The notes under the pieces: generated by a model
The model's input: the letters and a program-made list of their open reading frames with translations, nothing else
What the model was told of the DNA's origin: nothing
The model's database searches: none
Position numbers and translations under genes: made by a program
Shown here: one piece after another, positions 1-8,757 of the stretch
Layout of the letters: every line of letters starts with the position of its first letter
Position numbering within the stretch: position 1 is the stretch's first letter
NCBI GenBank assembly: GCA_050297855.1
Contig: JBNKTC010000004.1
Coordinates: 124,001 to 188,000, forward strand
Direction: 5' to 3'
Length of the DNA: 64,000 nucleotides
Origin: SZUA-545 sp050297855
GTDB taxonomy: Bacteria; Campylobacterota; Campylobacteria; Campylobacterales; SZUA-545

Positions 1-296
1 GCGAGCACGCTCCCATCGCCATCAAGGCCGCCGGGATCGGTGCCGTCCTGGCCAAAAGCTTCGCGCGGATCTTCTACCGCAACTCTTTTAACATGGGGCT
101 ACCCATCTATGAAGTGGCGGAGACCGACCGCATCGATACGGGTGACGAGCTTGAGATCGATACGGAAAAGGGTACCGTGACCAATAAGACTAAAAACGAG
201 ACCTACACCTTTAAGCCGATCCCTCCGTTTATGCAGGAGCTGATCGATGCGGGCGGGCTGATCCCCTACGCACAGAAAGAGATGGGCCTGGCATGA
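1..296 (+). CDS. leuD: 3-isopropylmalate dehydratase small subunit (5' end outside window)
   Basis: Reading in frame from base 3 gives the C-terminal ~97 residues of LeuD, the small subunit of isopropylmalate isomerase, which with LeuC converts 2-isopropylmalate to 3-isopropylmalate in leucine synthesis. The stretch EHAPIAIKAAGIGAVLAKSF followed by ARIFYRN is the conserved LeuD substrate-pocket region (swivel domain). The start lies upstream of the window. The stop overlaps the leuB start by 4 bases (ATGA), so translation is probably coupled. The cytosolic leucine pathway context makes the call secure. Confidence 0.95.
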   Translation, partial: EHAPIAIKAAGIGAVLAKSFARIFYRNSFNMGLPIYEVAETDRIDTGDELEIDTEKGTVTNKTKNETYTFKPIPPFMQELIDAGGLIPYAQKEMGLA

Positions 297-1363
297 GCAG
301 ACAGTACAAGATCGGTGTGATCAAAGGGGACGGGATCGGTCCCGAGATCGTCGACGAGGCGATCAAAGTCCTCAATGCCGTTGCCGCCAAAGAGGATGTG
401 GTCTTTGAATACAGCGAATACCTGATGGGCGGTGCGGCCATCGATGCGACGGGCGTGCCCCTTCCGCAGGCAACGATCGACGGCTGTCTGGCCAGTGATG
501 CGGTGCTCTTCGGTGCCATCGGCGGACCCAAGTGGGACAACCTGGCCCGTGAGCTGCGACCGGAGACGGGGCTTCTGGGGCTGAGAAAAGCACTGAATAC
601 CTTTGCCAATATCCGACCGGCTATCGTCTACGACGAACTGGTCAACGCCAGTACCCTCAAGCCCGAAGTGGTCAAGGGTGTCGACCTGGTCGTCGTCCGT
701 GAGCTGACCGGCGGGATCTATTTCGGCGAGCCCAAGGCAAAAGAAGCCGACCGCGCTTACAACACGATGGTCTACACGGTCGAAGAGATCGAGCGTATCG
801 CCCATGTGGCCTTCGATATCGCCATGAAGCGCGGCAAAAAGATCTGCTCCGTGGACAAGGCCAATGTCCTGGACGTCAGCCAACTCTGGCGCGAGACGGT
901 CGAGCGGATCGCCACAGAGTATCCGGAAGTGGAGCTCAGCCATATGTATGTGGACAATGCGGCGATGCAGCTGATCCGTGACCCCAAACAGTTCGACGTC
1001 ATCCTGACGGGGAACATCTTCGGGGATATCCTGAGCGACGAGGCGAGTATGCTGAGCGGCTCCATCGGTCTGCTGCCAAGTGCCTCCACGGGCGGACCGA
1101 CAGGGGTCTACGAGCCGATCCACGGATCCGCACCCGACATCGCAGGGCAGGGGATCGCCAACCCGATCGCCACGATCGCCAGCGCCTCCATGATGATCCG
1201 CTTCGAGCTGGGCCTTGGGGCTGCAGCCGACCGGATCGACAACGCCATCAAGCGGGCCCTCAAAGAAGGCTACCGTACGGGCGACCTGGCGGCATTCGAT
1301 GCCAAGACGGTCTGCAATACCCGGGAAATGGGCGATGTGATCGCCCGCTTTGCCGGAGAATAA
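293..1363 (+). CDS. leuB: 3-isopropylmalate dehydrogenase
   Basis: This 356-residue protein is full length for LeuB, which oxidises and decarboxylates 3-isopropylmalate to 2-oxoisocaproate with NAD+ in the cytosol. The N-terminal GDGIGPE motif is at residues 12-18, the SVDKANVLD catalytic Lys segment near 186, and the metal-binding segment GDILSDEASML near 244, followed by the GLLPSAS and HGSAPDIAG signatures. It overlaps leuD by 4 bases and is followed after 3 bases by a small TPR-like gene, so leuD-leuB and that gene are probably co-transcribed. Confidence 0.97.
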   Translation: MSRQYKIGVIKGDGIGPEIVDEAIKVLNAVAAKEDVVFEYSEYLMGGAAIDATGVPLPQATIDGCLASDAVLFGAIGGPKWDNLARELRPETGLLGLRKALNTFANIRPAIVYDELVNASTLKPEVVKGVDLVVVRELTGGIYFGEPKAKEADRAYNTMVYTVEEIERIAHVAFDIAMKRGKKICSVDKANVLDVSQLWRETVERIATEYPEVELSHMYVDNAAMQLIRDPKQFDVILTGNIFGDILSDEASMLSGSIGLLPSASTGGPTGVYEPIHGSAPDIAGQGIANPIATIASASMMIRFELGLGAAADRIDNAIKRALKEGYRTGDLAAFDAKTVCNTREMGDVIARFAGE

Positions 1364-1366
1364 GAC

Positions 1367-1612
1367 ATGATTAAAACGGCGACGCTGGCGGCGGTCTACG
1401 AATCCCAGGGGCTCAAAGAGGACGCCCTCAAGATCTACCAGGAGATTCTGAAGACCGATCCGGAGAACAAGGAAGCCCGTATCGCCGTCAAACGCCTTAG
1501 CGGCATCAAGGAGAAGTACAGCGGTGTCAACCAGGAGATGCTGGACTTCTTTATCACGATGAATTCCGAGGTAGAGTACGCGGAGTTCGAGCGCTGGCTC
1601 GTCTTTGAATAG
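1367..1612 (+). CDS. Small TPR-like helical protein
   Basis: This 81-residue protein has one clear tetratricopeptide-like helix pair in its first half (LAAVYESQGLKEDALKIYQE followed by KTDPENKEAR), the usual A-hairpin pattern of small protein-binding domains. No signal peptide or membrane segment is visible, so it is probably cytosolic. It starts 3 bases after leuB and is likely translated from the same mRNA. The C-terminal part is acidic and helical with no recognisable motif. Its binding partner cannot be read from the sequence. Confidence 0.75.
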   Translation: MIKTATLAAVYESQGLKEDALKIYQEILKTDPENKEARIAVKRLSGIKEKYSGVNQEMLDFFITMNSEVEYAEFERWLVFE

Positions 1613-1628
1613 GACCGGTCGTATGATG

Positions 1629-1645
1629 AGAGGAGCTTGGCTCGT
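1629..1645 (+). repeat. Short palindromic word shared with the repeats flanking glyS
   Basis: The gap between the TPR-like gene and the ciaD-like gene contains AGGAGCTTGGCTC (1631-1643), including the small inverted repeat GAGC-TTG-GCTC. The same 13 bases occur at 37138-37150 beside the glyS end. A chance origin cannot be excluded, but both copies are intergenic. Confidence 0.35.
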
Positions 1646-1680
1646 TGAGCGTAAGAAACTGTAAAGGTAGGAAGAGTTTT

Positions 1681-2056
1681 ATGGAACTAAAAGATGTGGT
1701 TTTGTCGGTACTTTCGGATATTCAGAACGAAGAGGAGCATAAGCAGGTGACCGAACAGGTCGAAGCGGCGGCCAAAGAGGTCCGGGAAAAACCCACAAGC
1801 GACCCGGCGCCGAAACCTTCTGCCAAAACCGCACCCAAAGCCGAGATGAAACCGCGTCCCGCTACCACACCTGCCAAGCCCAAAGCGGCCAAGAGCAGCC
1901 GGAGCGACGAAGAGCAGTTCCTGCGCAATCTTAAAGAGCGTATCCTGGTGATGTTCGAAGGGTTCAACTCCCCCAAAAACCAGAACACTGACGCAAAGGT
2001 CGACCTGACGATCAACTTCCTGGAGTACCTCCTTTCGGTCACGGACGAACGTCTTG

Positions 2057-2082
<26 letters not shown>
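1681..2082 (+). CDS. CiaD-like domain protein
   Basis: This 133-residue protein has a short N-terminal helix, a Pro/Ala/Lys-rich low-complexity linker (about residues 37-82) and a helical C-terminal domain ending in VDLTINFLEYLLSVTDERL. The architecture and the position directly before cca match Campylobacter ciaD (Cj0788 beside Cj0789 cca), a Campylobacterota-specific family best known as an invasion effector. I chose ATG 1681, preceded by AGGAAGAG; the upstream in-frame codon at 1645 has no good ribosome site and adds a basic tail. In this apparently free-living lineage the role is presumably not virulence. Confidence 0.7.
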
Positions 2083-3192
<1,110 letters not shown>

Positions 3193-3196
<4 letters not shown>

Positions 3197-3828
3197 GCCG
3201 TATACTGCTACTGGAAGACGATGCGGTCTTGTCGGTGACGCTGGAGGACCTGCTACTAAGCGAAGGGTACGAGGTGGAACTGGTCAAAGACGGGGAACAG
3301 GCGGTGGAGTGTGCCTATGAAAACCGGTACGATCTCTATCTTTTTGATGTCAACGTCCCCCTGCTTAACGGTTTTGAACTGCTCAAAGCGCTTCGGGAAG
3401 CCGACGATGCGACCCCGGCCATCTTCCTGACGGCCCTTGCCGATATCGCATCGTTGACCAAGGGGTTTGATTCGGGGGCGGACGACTATATCAAAAAGCC
3501 CTTCGACCCCGACGAGCTGCTGGTGCGTATCGCCGCCAAGGTGAAGCAGGCCTCTTCGCGGCTTGTCTGCGGGGATGTGGAAGTGGATCGGGCGACCAAC
3601 ACGGTCTACAAGGCGGGGAAGATCATCGATATCGCGGAAGTCCCGCGTGCCATTTTGGTGCTGCTCATGGAGCGGCAGGGGCAGAACGTGGAGAAGAGCA
3701 GTTTTTACGATGTGATGGAGAACCCCAGCGATGCGGCGATCCGGGTCCATATCACCAAGCTTAAGCAGCTGCTGGGGGTGGAGATCACCAACATCCGGGG
3801 AATGGGGTATCGACTTGAGACGGCATGA
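3193..3828 (+). CDS. OmpR-type response regulator
   Basis: This 211-residue protein has an N-terminal receiver domain (acidic pair D9/D10, phosphoacceptor D52 in LYLFDVNVP, Lys in YIKKPFDPDELL) and a C-terminal winged-helix DNA-binding domain of OmpR/PhoB type (VHITKLKQLLG, ITNIRGMGYRL). It overlaps cca by 4 bases and the following kinase gene by about 14 bases, so the pair is a standard two-component system. OmpR-family regulators bind in-phase direct repeats, and four such repeats lie just downstream at 4830-4869. The predicted target is therefore the lipoprotein operon starting at 4935. Confidence 0.92.
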
Positions 3829-4843
3829 GCGTGAATCCTTTATCAAGAGTTTCCTGATCTTTTTCCTGACCCTGGAGGTATTGCTCGGGGTCATCGCCTT
3901 CTCCTACTACCACGACCGTATCAAGGGGATCGAGGAGCGACTCTTCCTGGAGATGAAAAACTACAGTTTTACCCTGGAAGGGGAGCGCTTTAAAGTAAAG
4001 ATCGTCCCCTCCGGAAGCGACGAGACCTTTGTGCTGCACGAGGATGCCGCGACCTATTACGGCTATTTCCCGATTCCCCTGATCGACGATCAGCGGCTGC
4101 AGGTCCTCTACCCCAAAGCCAAGCTGCAGCCGATGCTGGAGGGCGAAAAACGGCGGGTCACGCTCATTTTTGCCGCCGTCTCCCTGGTAACGGCACTGTT
4201 TGCTCTCTTTTACTCCTTTTATGCCCTGGGGCCGCTGCGTCGGGCGTTGGGACTGCTGGAGGAGTTTCTAAAAGATATGGTCCACGACCTTAACACCCCC
4301 GTGACGTCGATCCTGCTCAATACCCGGCTGCTGCGGAAGGGGATGGACGAGACCCGGTTGGTCCGTATCGAACAGAGTGCCCGCACGATCGGGGCGCTGC
4401 ACCAGAACCTTTCAAGCTACCTCAACGAGCTGCCGATGCAGATGATCCCGACTGCCATTGCCCCGCTGGTATCGGAACGGGTGGCGTATTACGGGGGGCT
4501 CTACCCGGGGCTGAGTTTCAGCCAGGCACTGGATGAGAGCACCGCCCGGATCAATCCCGACGGGATGGTCCGTATCCTGGACAACCTGCTCAGCAACGCC
4601 TCCAAATACAACCGGCCGGACGGAAACGTCACAGTCAGCCTTAAAGAGAAGGTACTGACGATACAAGACAGCGGGATCGGGATCAAGGAACCCGCCAAAG
4701 CCTTTGAACGATTCTATAAAGAGGGGGAGCGGGGCCTGGGAATCGGGCTGCATATCGTCAAAAAGCTGTGCGACGAGATGGGGATCGCGATCACCCTCGA
4801 GTCAACGGAAGAGGGGACATGCTTTACGTTAACACTCCCCTAA
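3815..4843 (+). CDS. Sensor histidine kinase
   Basis: This 342-residue inner-membrane kinase has transmembrane segments at about 9-31 and 113-138 around a roughly 80-residue periplasmic loop. The phosphoacceptor His is in MVHDLNTP (about 157), the N-box is RILDNLLSNASKYN, and the G1 and G2 boxes are DSGIGI and GLGIGLHIVKKL. No ATG is available in this frame near the end of the regulator gene. TTG 3815, inside that gene, is the best start because it directly precedes the first membrane segment. It partners with the preceding regulator. The periplasmic domain is not a family I recognise, so the signal is unknown. Confidence 0.88.
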   Translation: MRRHERESFIKSFLIFFLTLEVLLGVIAFSYYHDRIKGIEERLFLEMKNYSFTLEGERFKVKIVPSGSDETFVLHEDAATYYGYFPIPLIDDQRLQVLYPKAKLQPMLEGEKRRVTLIFAAVSLVTALFALFYSFYALGPLRRALGLLEEFLKDMVHDLNTPVTSILLNTRLLRKGMDETRLVRIEQSARTIGALHQNLSSYLNELPMQMIPTAIAPLVSERVAYYGGLYPGLSFSQALDESTARINPDGMVRILDNLLSNASKYNRPDGNVTVSLKEKVLTIQDSGIGIKEPAKAFERFYKEGERGLGIGLHIVKKLCDEMGIAITLESTEEGTCFTLTLP

Positions 4844-4869
4844 TACTCGCCTAACACTTCGTTAACACT
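4830..4869 (+). promoter_or_regulatory. Four in-phase TAAnACT repeats, probable response-regulator operator
   Basis: TAACACT at 4830-4836, TAATACT at 4841-4847, TAACACT at 4852-4858 and TAACACT at 4863-4869 begin exactly 11 bp apart, so all lie on the same DNA face. This is the layout of PhoB/OmpR-family boxes. A -10-like TAGGAT (4877-4882) follows the last box by 7 bp, and the next gene starts at 4935. The first box and the TAA of the second lie at the end of the kinase gene. Confidence 0.65.
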
Positions 4870-4897
4870 TTCATCGTAGGATACGGAAATCTTAAAA

Positions 4898-4918
4898 AAA
4901 CCTCCGGCGGAGAGGTTT
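4898..4918 (+). promoter_or_regulatory. Leader hairpin before the lipoprotein gene
   Basis: AAACCTC (4898-4904) and GAGGTTT (4912-4918) form a 7-bp stem with a 7-base loop, ending just before the ribosome site AAGGAGT (4923-4929). It would lie in the 5' untranslated leader. No T-run follows, so it is not a terminator. A role in mRNA stability or translation is possible but unproven. Confidence 0.35.
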
Positions 4919-4934
4919 GACCAAGGAGTCTACG

Positions 4935-6140
4935 ATGAAAACGACAAAAATGATTTTCGGATCGGCCGTTCTGGCCGGGATGATGCTTCTGGCTACAGGC
5001 TGTAACAGCAGTTCGGACAGCAGCGACGATACGGTAACGGAAGAGAGTACGGAGACGACGACGCTCAGCGGTGCAGTAGCCGACGGCTACCTGGTCGGGG
5101 CGAAAGTGTGCCTGGATATGAACTTCAACGAACAGTGCGATCCCGAGGAGAGCCCGGTCATCACCGACGGAGCGGGGCAGTATCAGCTGACGGTCTCTAC
5201 GGTTGCGGCCAATGCCTATATGATCCTGGCCGATGCCAATGCCAGTACGATCGACCTGGATACGAACGAAGCGATCGGTCAGACATGGCGCTTTAAGACG
5301 ATGGCACAGCTGGGCGAGTTTATCTCCCCGCTGACGACGATGGCGGTTGCGGAGATGGAGCTTAACGCTTCCCTGGACGCGACGGCTGCGAAAGAGCGGA
5401 TCCGTACGATGCTGGGTCTGGCAGCAGGGACCGATATCGCGGCGGATTATATCCAGAGTACGAGCCCGACGGCCCATACGGCGGCACAGATCATCGCCCA
5501 GAACCTGGCATCTGTTGCCGACTCCCTGACACAGGCGGAGGCAAACGGCGAACCGCGCCTGATCCAACTGCGCTCAGCCGAGCAGGTACGGGCACACCTG
5601 GGTAGTATCGGGGATGCGGCACGCAGCAGCGGCGACTATAACGTCACGGCGGATACGACGGACGTGAGTGGCCAGCTGGCCGATATCAATACGACTTTGA
5701 GCAGTGCCCTGGACGATGCCGCCAAAACCGAGCTCCGCTACCTCTGGGAAGAGGAGAAGATGGCCAGAGACCTCTACAGTGCCTTTAACAGCGAGTGGAG
5801 CGTGAAGATCTTTGAGAACATCACGGCCAGCGAACAGAAACACATGGACAGCGTCGAAGCCCTGATGGTACGGTACGGCGTCAGCATGGAGGGCCTCAGC
5901 GATACGGCCGGGGTCTTCCAGGATACCAACCTGGCGACGCTCTATACGTCACTGCTGCAGGAAGGGATGGCAAGTGTAGACGGTGCGTATGCCGCCGGCG
6001 TGACAGTGGAAGAGACCGATATGACGGACTTGGAAGCTCTGCTTGAAAGTGATATACTTCCTGTAAATGCCGAGACGGTTATTGAGAACCTGCTGGATGC
6101 CAGCGAGAACCACCTCAATGCCTTCAGGAAACACCAGTAA
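4935..6140 (+). CDS. DUF2202 ferritin-like lipoprotein
   Basis: This 401-residue lipoprotein has a type II signal peptide with lipobox LATGC (lipidated C23) and a Ser/Asp/Thr-rich linker. Next comes a domain with the DGYLVGAKVCLDMNFN and EFISPLTTMAV motifs seen in many surface lipoproteins. The C-terminal DUF2202 helical domain (about 265-400) has LRYLWEEEKMARDLY, ITASEQKHMDSV and a closing LDASENHLNAFRKH. The Glu and ExxH-like positions suggest a di-metal ferritin-like fold. ATG 4935 follows AAGGAGT. It heads a probable operon and is the predicted target of the upstream regulator. Ligand or metal is unknown. Confidence 0.85.
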   Translation: MKTTKMIFGSAVLAGMMLLATGCNSSSDSSDDTVTEESTETTTLSGAVADGYLVGAKVCLDMNFNEQCDPEESPVITDGAGQYQLTVSTVAANAYMILADANASTIDLDTNEAIGQTWRFKTMAQLGEFISPLTTMAVAEMELNASLDATAAKERIRTMLGLAAGTDIAADYIQSTSPTAHTAAQIIAQNLASVADSLTQAEANGEPRLIQLRSAEQVRAHLGSIGDAARSSGDYNVTADTTDVSGQLADINTTLSSALDDAAKTELRYLWEEEKMARDLYSAFNSEWSVKIFENITASEQKHMDSVEALMVRYGVSMEGLSDTAGVFQDTNLATLYTSLLQEGMASVDGAYAAGVTVEETDMTDLEALLESDILPVNAETVIENLLDASENHLNAFRKHQ

Positions 6141-6150
6141 GGAGTTTTAG

Positions 6151-6630
6151 ATGAGAAGGATCGTGACGCTGCTGCCTCTCTTGGCGGCAGCCCTGCTCTA
6201 TGCCGAGGAGACGGCCCCGCAGCAGCTTAAGGTGCGGGAGATGATCCAGGCGGTGCAGAACGCCCCGGAAGGGGAGCGTTATCAGAAGATGAACGCGTTT
6301 AAGCAGATGATCCGTTCCATGAACGCCGAAAAGCGCTCTGCGGCGATCGCCCAGATGCAAAAGGCGATGGAGTCGGGTAAAGGGAAGAGAAGCCCGGCTC
6401 AATCGAAGGCACAGACACGGACGGAGGACCATCGGGAAGAGGGTGACGGCACCATGACCCGGACCCGGGAGCGCAAGCAGATGCAGAACCTCCAACAGCA
6501 GCAGACCCAGCAGCAGATGCAGCAGCGCAACCAGATGAGCAATCAGCAGCAGATCAATCGGGTAATCGCCCCGCAGACCGGTACGGGACCGCTTGGTCCG
6601 GGTAGCGGACAACCGGGAAACAGACACTAA
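6151..6630 (+). CDS. Exported Gln-rich protein A
   Basis: This 159-residue protein begins with a signal peptide (hydrophobic core LLPLLAAALLYA, cleavage near residue 18) and is probably periplasmic. Residues ~25-75 form a charged helical segment. The second half has REEGDGTMTRTRERK and then a low-complexity Gln/Met run. It shares the EEGxGxMxRTRERK motif and the Q/M-rich tail with the next gene, so the two look like tandem paralogues. AAGGAG overlaps the preceding stop, which indicates co-translation. I do not recognise the family. Confidence 0.75.
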   Translation: MRRIVTLLPLLAAALLYAEETAPQQLKVREMIQAVQNAPEGERYQKMNAFKQMIRSMNAEKRSAAIAQMQKAMESGKGKRSPAQSKAQTRTEDHREEGDGTMTRTRERKQMQNLQQQQTQQQMQQRNQMSNQQQINRVIAPQTGTGPLGPGSGQPGNRH

Positions 6631-6640
6631 GGAGTCACAG

Positions 6641-6973
6641 ATGAACACACGATATATTTTAGCTCCGCTGGCGGCGGTGACACTGCTTGCCGCGGCACAG
6701 GACGGGACGGCGGAACAGCTTCAGGAACGGACACAGCTCCAGCAGCAGGAAGGTACGAAGCTGCAGCAGAAGACGCAGACCCGTACCCAGACACAGAGTG
6801 AAGAGGGGGAGGGAGAGATGATCCGTACCCGTGAGCGTAAAGAGACAAAAGAGCAGAAGCAGATGAAACAGATGCAGCAGATGCAGATGCAGCAGCGTAT
6901 GCAGCAGCAGCACCAGATGCACAACCAGCAGCAGCTCGGACGCCCGGATAAAACCGCTCCTTCCCGAAAGTAG
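6641..6973 (+). CDS. Exported Gln-rich protein B
   Basis: This 110-residue protein starts at ATG 6641 after TAAGGAGT; in-frame codons further upstream lie inside the previous gene. It has a signal peptide (APLAAVTLLAAA), a Gln/Thr segment, EEGEGEMIRTRERK and a Met/Gln-rich tail. Compared with its neighbour it lacks the N-terminal helical segment, so it is a shorter paralogue. The tail is probably a coiled coil or disordered. A periplasmic chaperone, adaptor or metal-binding role is conceivable, but nothing in the sequence proves one. Confidence 0.72.
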   Translation: MNTRYILAPLAAVTLLAAAQDGTAEQLQERTQLQQQEGTKLQQKTQTRTQTQSEEGEGEMIRTRERKETKEQKQMKQMQQMQMQQRMQQQHQMHNQQQLGRPDKTAPSRK

Positions 6974-6982
6974 AAGCGTTTG

Positions 6983-7798
6983 ATGGGACGGATTGTCAAC
7001 GGCATGCTGACCCTTGCGTTGGCCCTGGGTCTGCCCGGTCAGCTTGCCGCCTACAGCGATAAAGACCTTGACGGGGTGGAAGACGGGAAAGACCGCTGCC
7101 CCGGAAGCAGCATGGAAGAGTTCGTGGACGAGACGGGCTGTGTCCCCAAGACCGGGATCACCCTGGCGGTCGGGGGAAGCAGCAGCAGCGGTGATTACGG
7201 GACATCCGAAACGATCGACAGCTCCACAAAGGATATCCAGGTCGCCTACAGCAAAGGGGGATGGTACGCTTCGGTGTCCGCCTCCTATCTCGAATCGGGT
7301 ATCGATGACCCCGCCACGGGGACCGAGGCCCAGTCGGGCATGGGGGATACCTACCTGGGGCTGGGCTATACGGCACTCTATACAGGCTGGAGTCTCGGGC
7401 TCCAGGGGGTGGTGAAGCTCCCGACCGCCGAAGAGGATATCGGGACGGGCAACACCGACACGGGGGCCTACCTCACTGTGGCACGGATGGACGGGCCCTG
7501 GACACTCTTTACGACAGCCGGGTATCTGATCACCGGGGATGATGCGGATGTGACCTATAACGATACCGCATCCCTGAGTCTCGGTGCCGGTCGCAGTCTC
7601 GGCGAAGGGCTTTTTGCCAGCCTCAGTGCTGCCCATACGGATGCCCTGGTCGACGGGCTGGACCCGTCGCGGAGCCTCTCGCTTTTCCTCGGGTACCAGC
7701 TGAACCCCTGCTGGTATCTGAATGCCGCCTATACCAAAGGGCTCTCCGATTCGGTGGCGGACAATGCATTTTCCGTGATGGTCGGGTACGCGTTTTAG
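6983..7798 (+). CDS. Outer-membrane beta-barrel with calcium-type repeat
   Basis: This 271-residue protein has a signal peptide (about 1-22), then one Asp-rich thrombospondin type 3-like calcium-binding repeat (DKDLDGVEDGKDRCPG, about 26-41). A roughly 220-residue region of alternating amphipathic beta-strands ends in MVGYAF, whose terminal aromatic is typical of outer-membrane barrels. ATG 6983 is preferred over TTG 6980. It lies 9 bases after the Gln-rich gene and is probably the last gene of the module regulated from 4830-4869. It could be a pore or a structural barrel; the substrate is unknown. Confidence 0.75.
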   Translation: MGRIVNGMLTLALALGLPGQLAAYSDKDLDGVEDGKDRCPGSSMEEFVDETGCVPKTGITLAVGGSSSSGDYGTSETIDSSTKDIQVAYSKGGWYASVSASYLESGIDDPATGTEAQSGMGDTYLGLGYTALYTGWSLGLQGVVKLPTAEEDIGTGNTDTGAYLTVARMDGPWTLFTTAGYLITGDDADVTYNDTASLSLGAGRSLGEGLFASLSAAHTDALVDGLDPSRSLSLFLGYQLNPCWYLNAAYTKGLSDSVADNAFSVMVGYAF

Positions 7799-7820
7799 CC
7801 CGCCATCGCACTCTTACCCC

Positions 7821-7834
7821 TTTTTTGCTACTAT
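7821..7834 (+). promoter_or_regulatory. Promoter candidate for purU
   Basis: TTTTTTGCTACTAT fits the phylum's sigma-70 pattern, a T-rich stretch and G followed by a TAnnnT -10 hexamer. It would start transcription near 7841, about 75 bases before the purU start. Confidence 0.4.
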
Positions 7835-7876
7835 TCCTCATTCAAAAAAGTTACGAAGCGGTCGATTTGACCGGGA

Positions 7877-7898
7877 GAACCTGCCATCCGGCAGGTTC
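7877..7898 (+). promoter_or_regulatory. Perfect 9-bp hairpin in the purU leader
   Basis: GAACCTGCC (7877-7885) and GGCAGGTTC (7890-7898) form a 9-bp perfect stem with an ATCC loop. It ends 8 bases before the AAGGAG ribosome site (7906-7911). There is no T-run, so a simple terminator is unlikely. It could control purU mRNA stability or translation. Confidence 0.45.
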
Positions 7899-7916
7899 AC
7901 AATGCAAGGAGCAAGG

Positions 7917-8756
7917 GTGCTTAAAAGAGCGGTTTTACGGATTGAGACGGAAGATGCCAAAGGGCTTGTCTACAAAGTAAGCTCCATCCTTTACGATATG
8001 GGGCTGAACATCGACCAAAACGGCGAGTTTGTCGAGAAGAGTACAGGGCGTTTCTTCATGCGAAGCGAACTCTCGGGGGATATGGACGAAGGTGGGCTGG
8101 TAACACGCCTACGCGAGGTCCTGCCGGGGGAGTCGGTGATCGAACTGCTTCCGGTCAAGAAGAAGAAGATCGTCATCCTCGTGACCAAAGAGTCCCACTG
8201 TATCGGGGATCTGCTGATCCGGCACGAGTTCGGTGAACTGAATGCCGAGATCCAGGCGGTCGTCGGGAACTATGAGATACTAAAACCCCTGACGGAAAAA
8301 TTCGATGTCCCGTTCCATTTTGTCGATCACAACAACCTCGACCGTGAAGCCCACGAACGGAAGATGATCGAGATCATCGACGGCTACGACCCCGACTACC
8401 TGGTCCTTGCCAAGTTTATGCGGGTACTGACACCGATGTTTGTAGGGCACTACGAAAACCGGATCATCAACATCCACCACTCCTTCCTCCCCGCCTTTAT
8501 CGGGGCCAAACCTTACCAGCAGGCGTATGATCGGGGTGTCAAGATCATCGGGGCGACAGCCCACTTTGTCAACAACGACCTGGACGAAGGGCCGATCATT
8601 GCCCAGAACGTCATCAACGTCGATCACTCCGACAGTGCCGAAGAGATGGCCAATGCGGGGCATGACGTGGAGAAGATCGTCCTGGCAAAGGCTCTTAAAC
8701 TCGTCTTCGAGGACAAGGTCTTTGTCAACAAGAACAAAACGGTGATCTTCGACTGA
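7917..8756 (+). CDS. purU: Formyltetrahydrofolate deformylase
   Basis: PurU hydrolyses 10-formyltetrahydrofolate to formate and tetrahydrofolate, balancing one-carbon pools for purine synthesis. The 279-residue product has an N-terminal ACT domain (about 1-80; RIETEDAKGLVYKVSSILYD) and a C-terminal formyltransferase domain with HHSFLPAFIGAKPYQQA (His near 187) and the TAHFVNNDLDEGPII catalytic segment. GTG 7917 is chosen because AAGGAG lies 5 bases upstream. An in-frame ATG at 7902 would add five residues but would put that ribosome site inside the coding region. Confidence 0.92.
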   Translation: MLKRAVLRIETEDAKGLVYKVSSILYDMGLNIDQNGEFVEKSTGRFFMRSELSGDMDEGGLVTRLREVLPGESVIELLPVKKKKIVILVTKESHCIGDLLIRHEFGELNAEIQAVVGNYEILKPLTEKFDVPFHFVDHNNLDREAHERKMIEIIDGYDPDYLVLAKFMRVLTPMFVGHYENRIINIHHSFLPAFIGAKPYQQAYDRGVKIIGATAHFVNNDLDEGPIIAQNVINVDHSDSAEEMANAGHDVEKIVLAKALKLVFEDKVFVNKNKTVIFD

Positions 8757-8757
8757 C

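Noticed and set aside
266..1123. Long minus-strand open frame opposite leuB.
   Set aside because: It is an antisense shadow of a fully conserved leuB; similar long shadows lie opposite purF, glyS and gatB because of the high GC.
3731..3814. Upstream extension of the sensor kinase frame inside the response regulator gene.
   Set aside because: The extra residues do not resemble a kinase N-terminus and overlap the regulator's DNA-binding domain; TTG 3815 precedes the first membrane span.
6480..6950. CAG-rich repeated sequence that could be a microsatellite or CRISPR-like array.
   Set aside because: The repeats are irregular Gln/Met codons within two open frames with signal peptides; there are no constant repeats and spacers.
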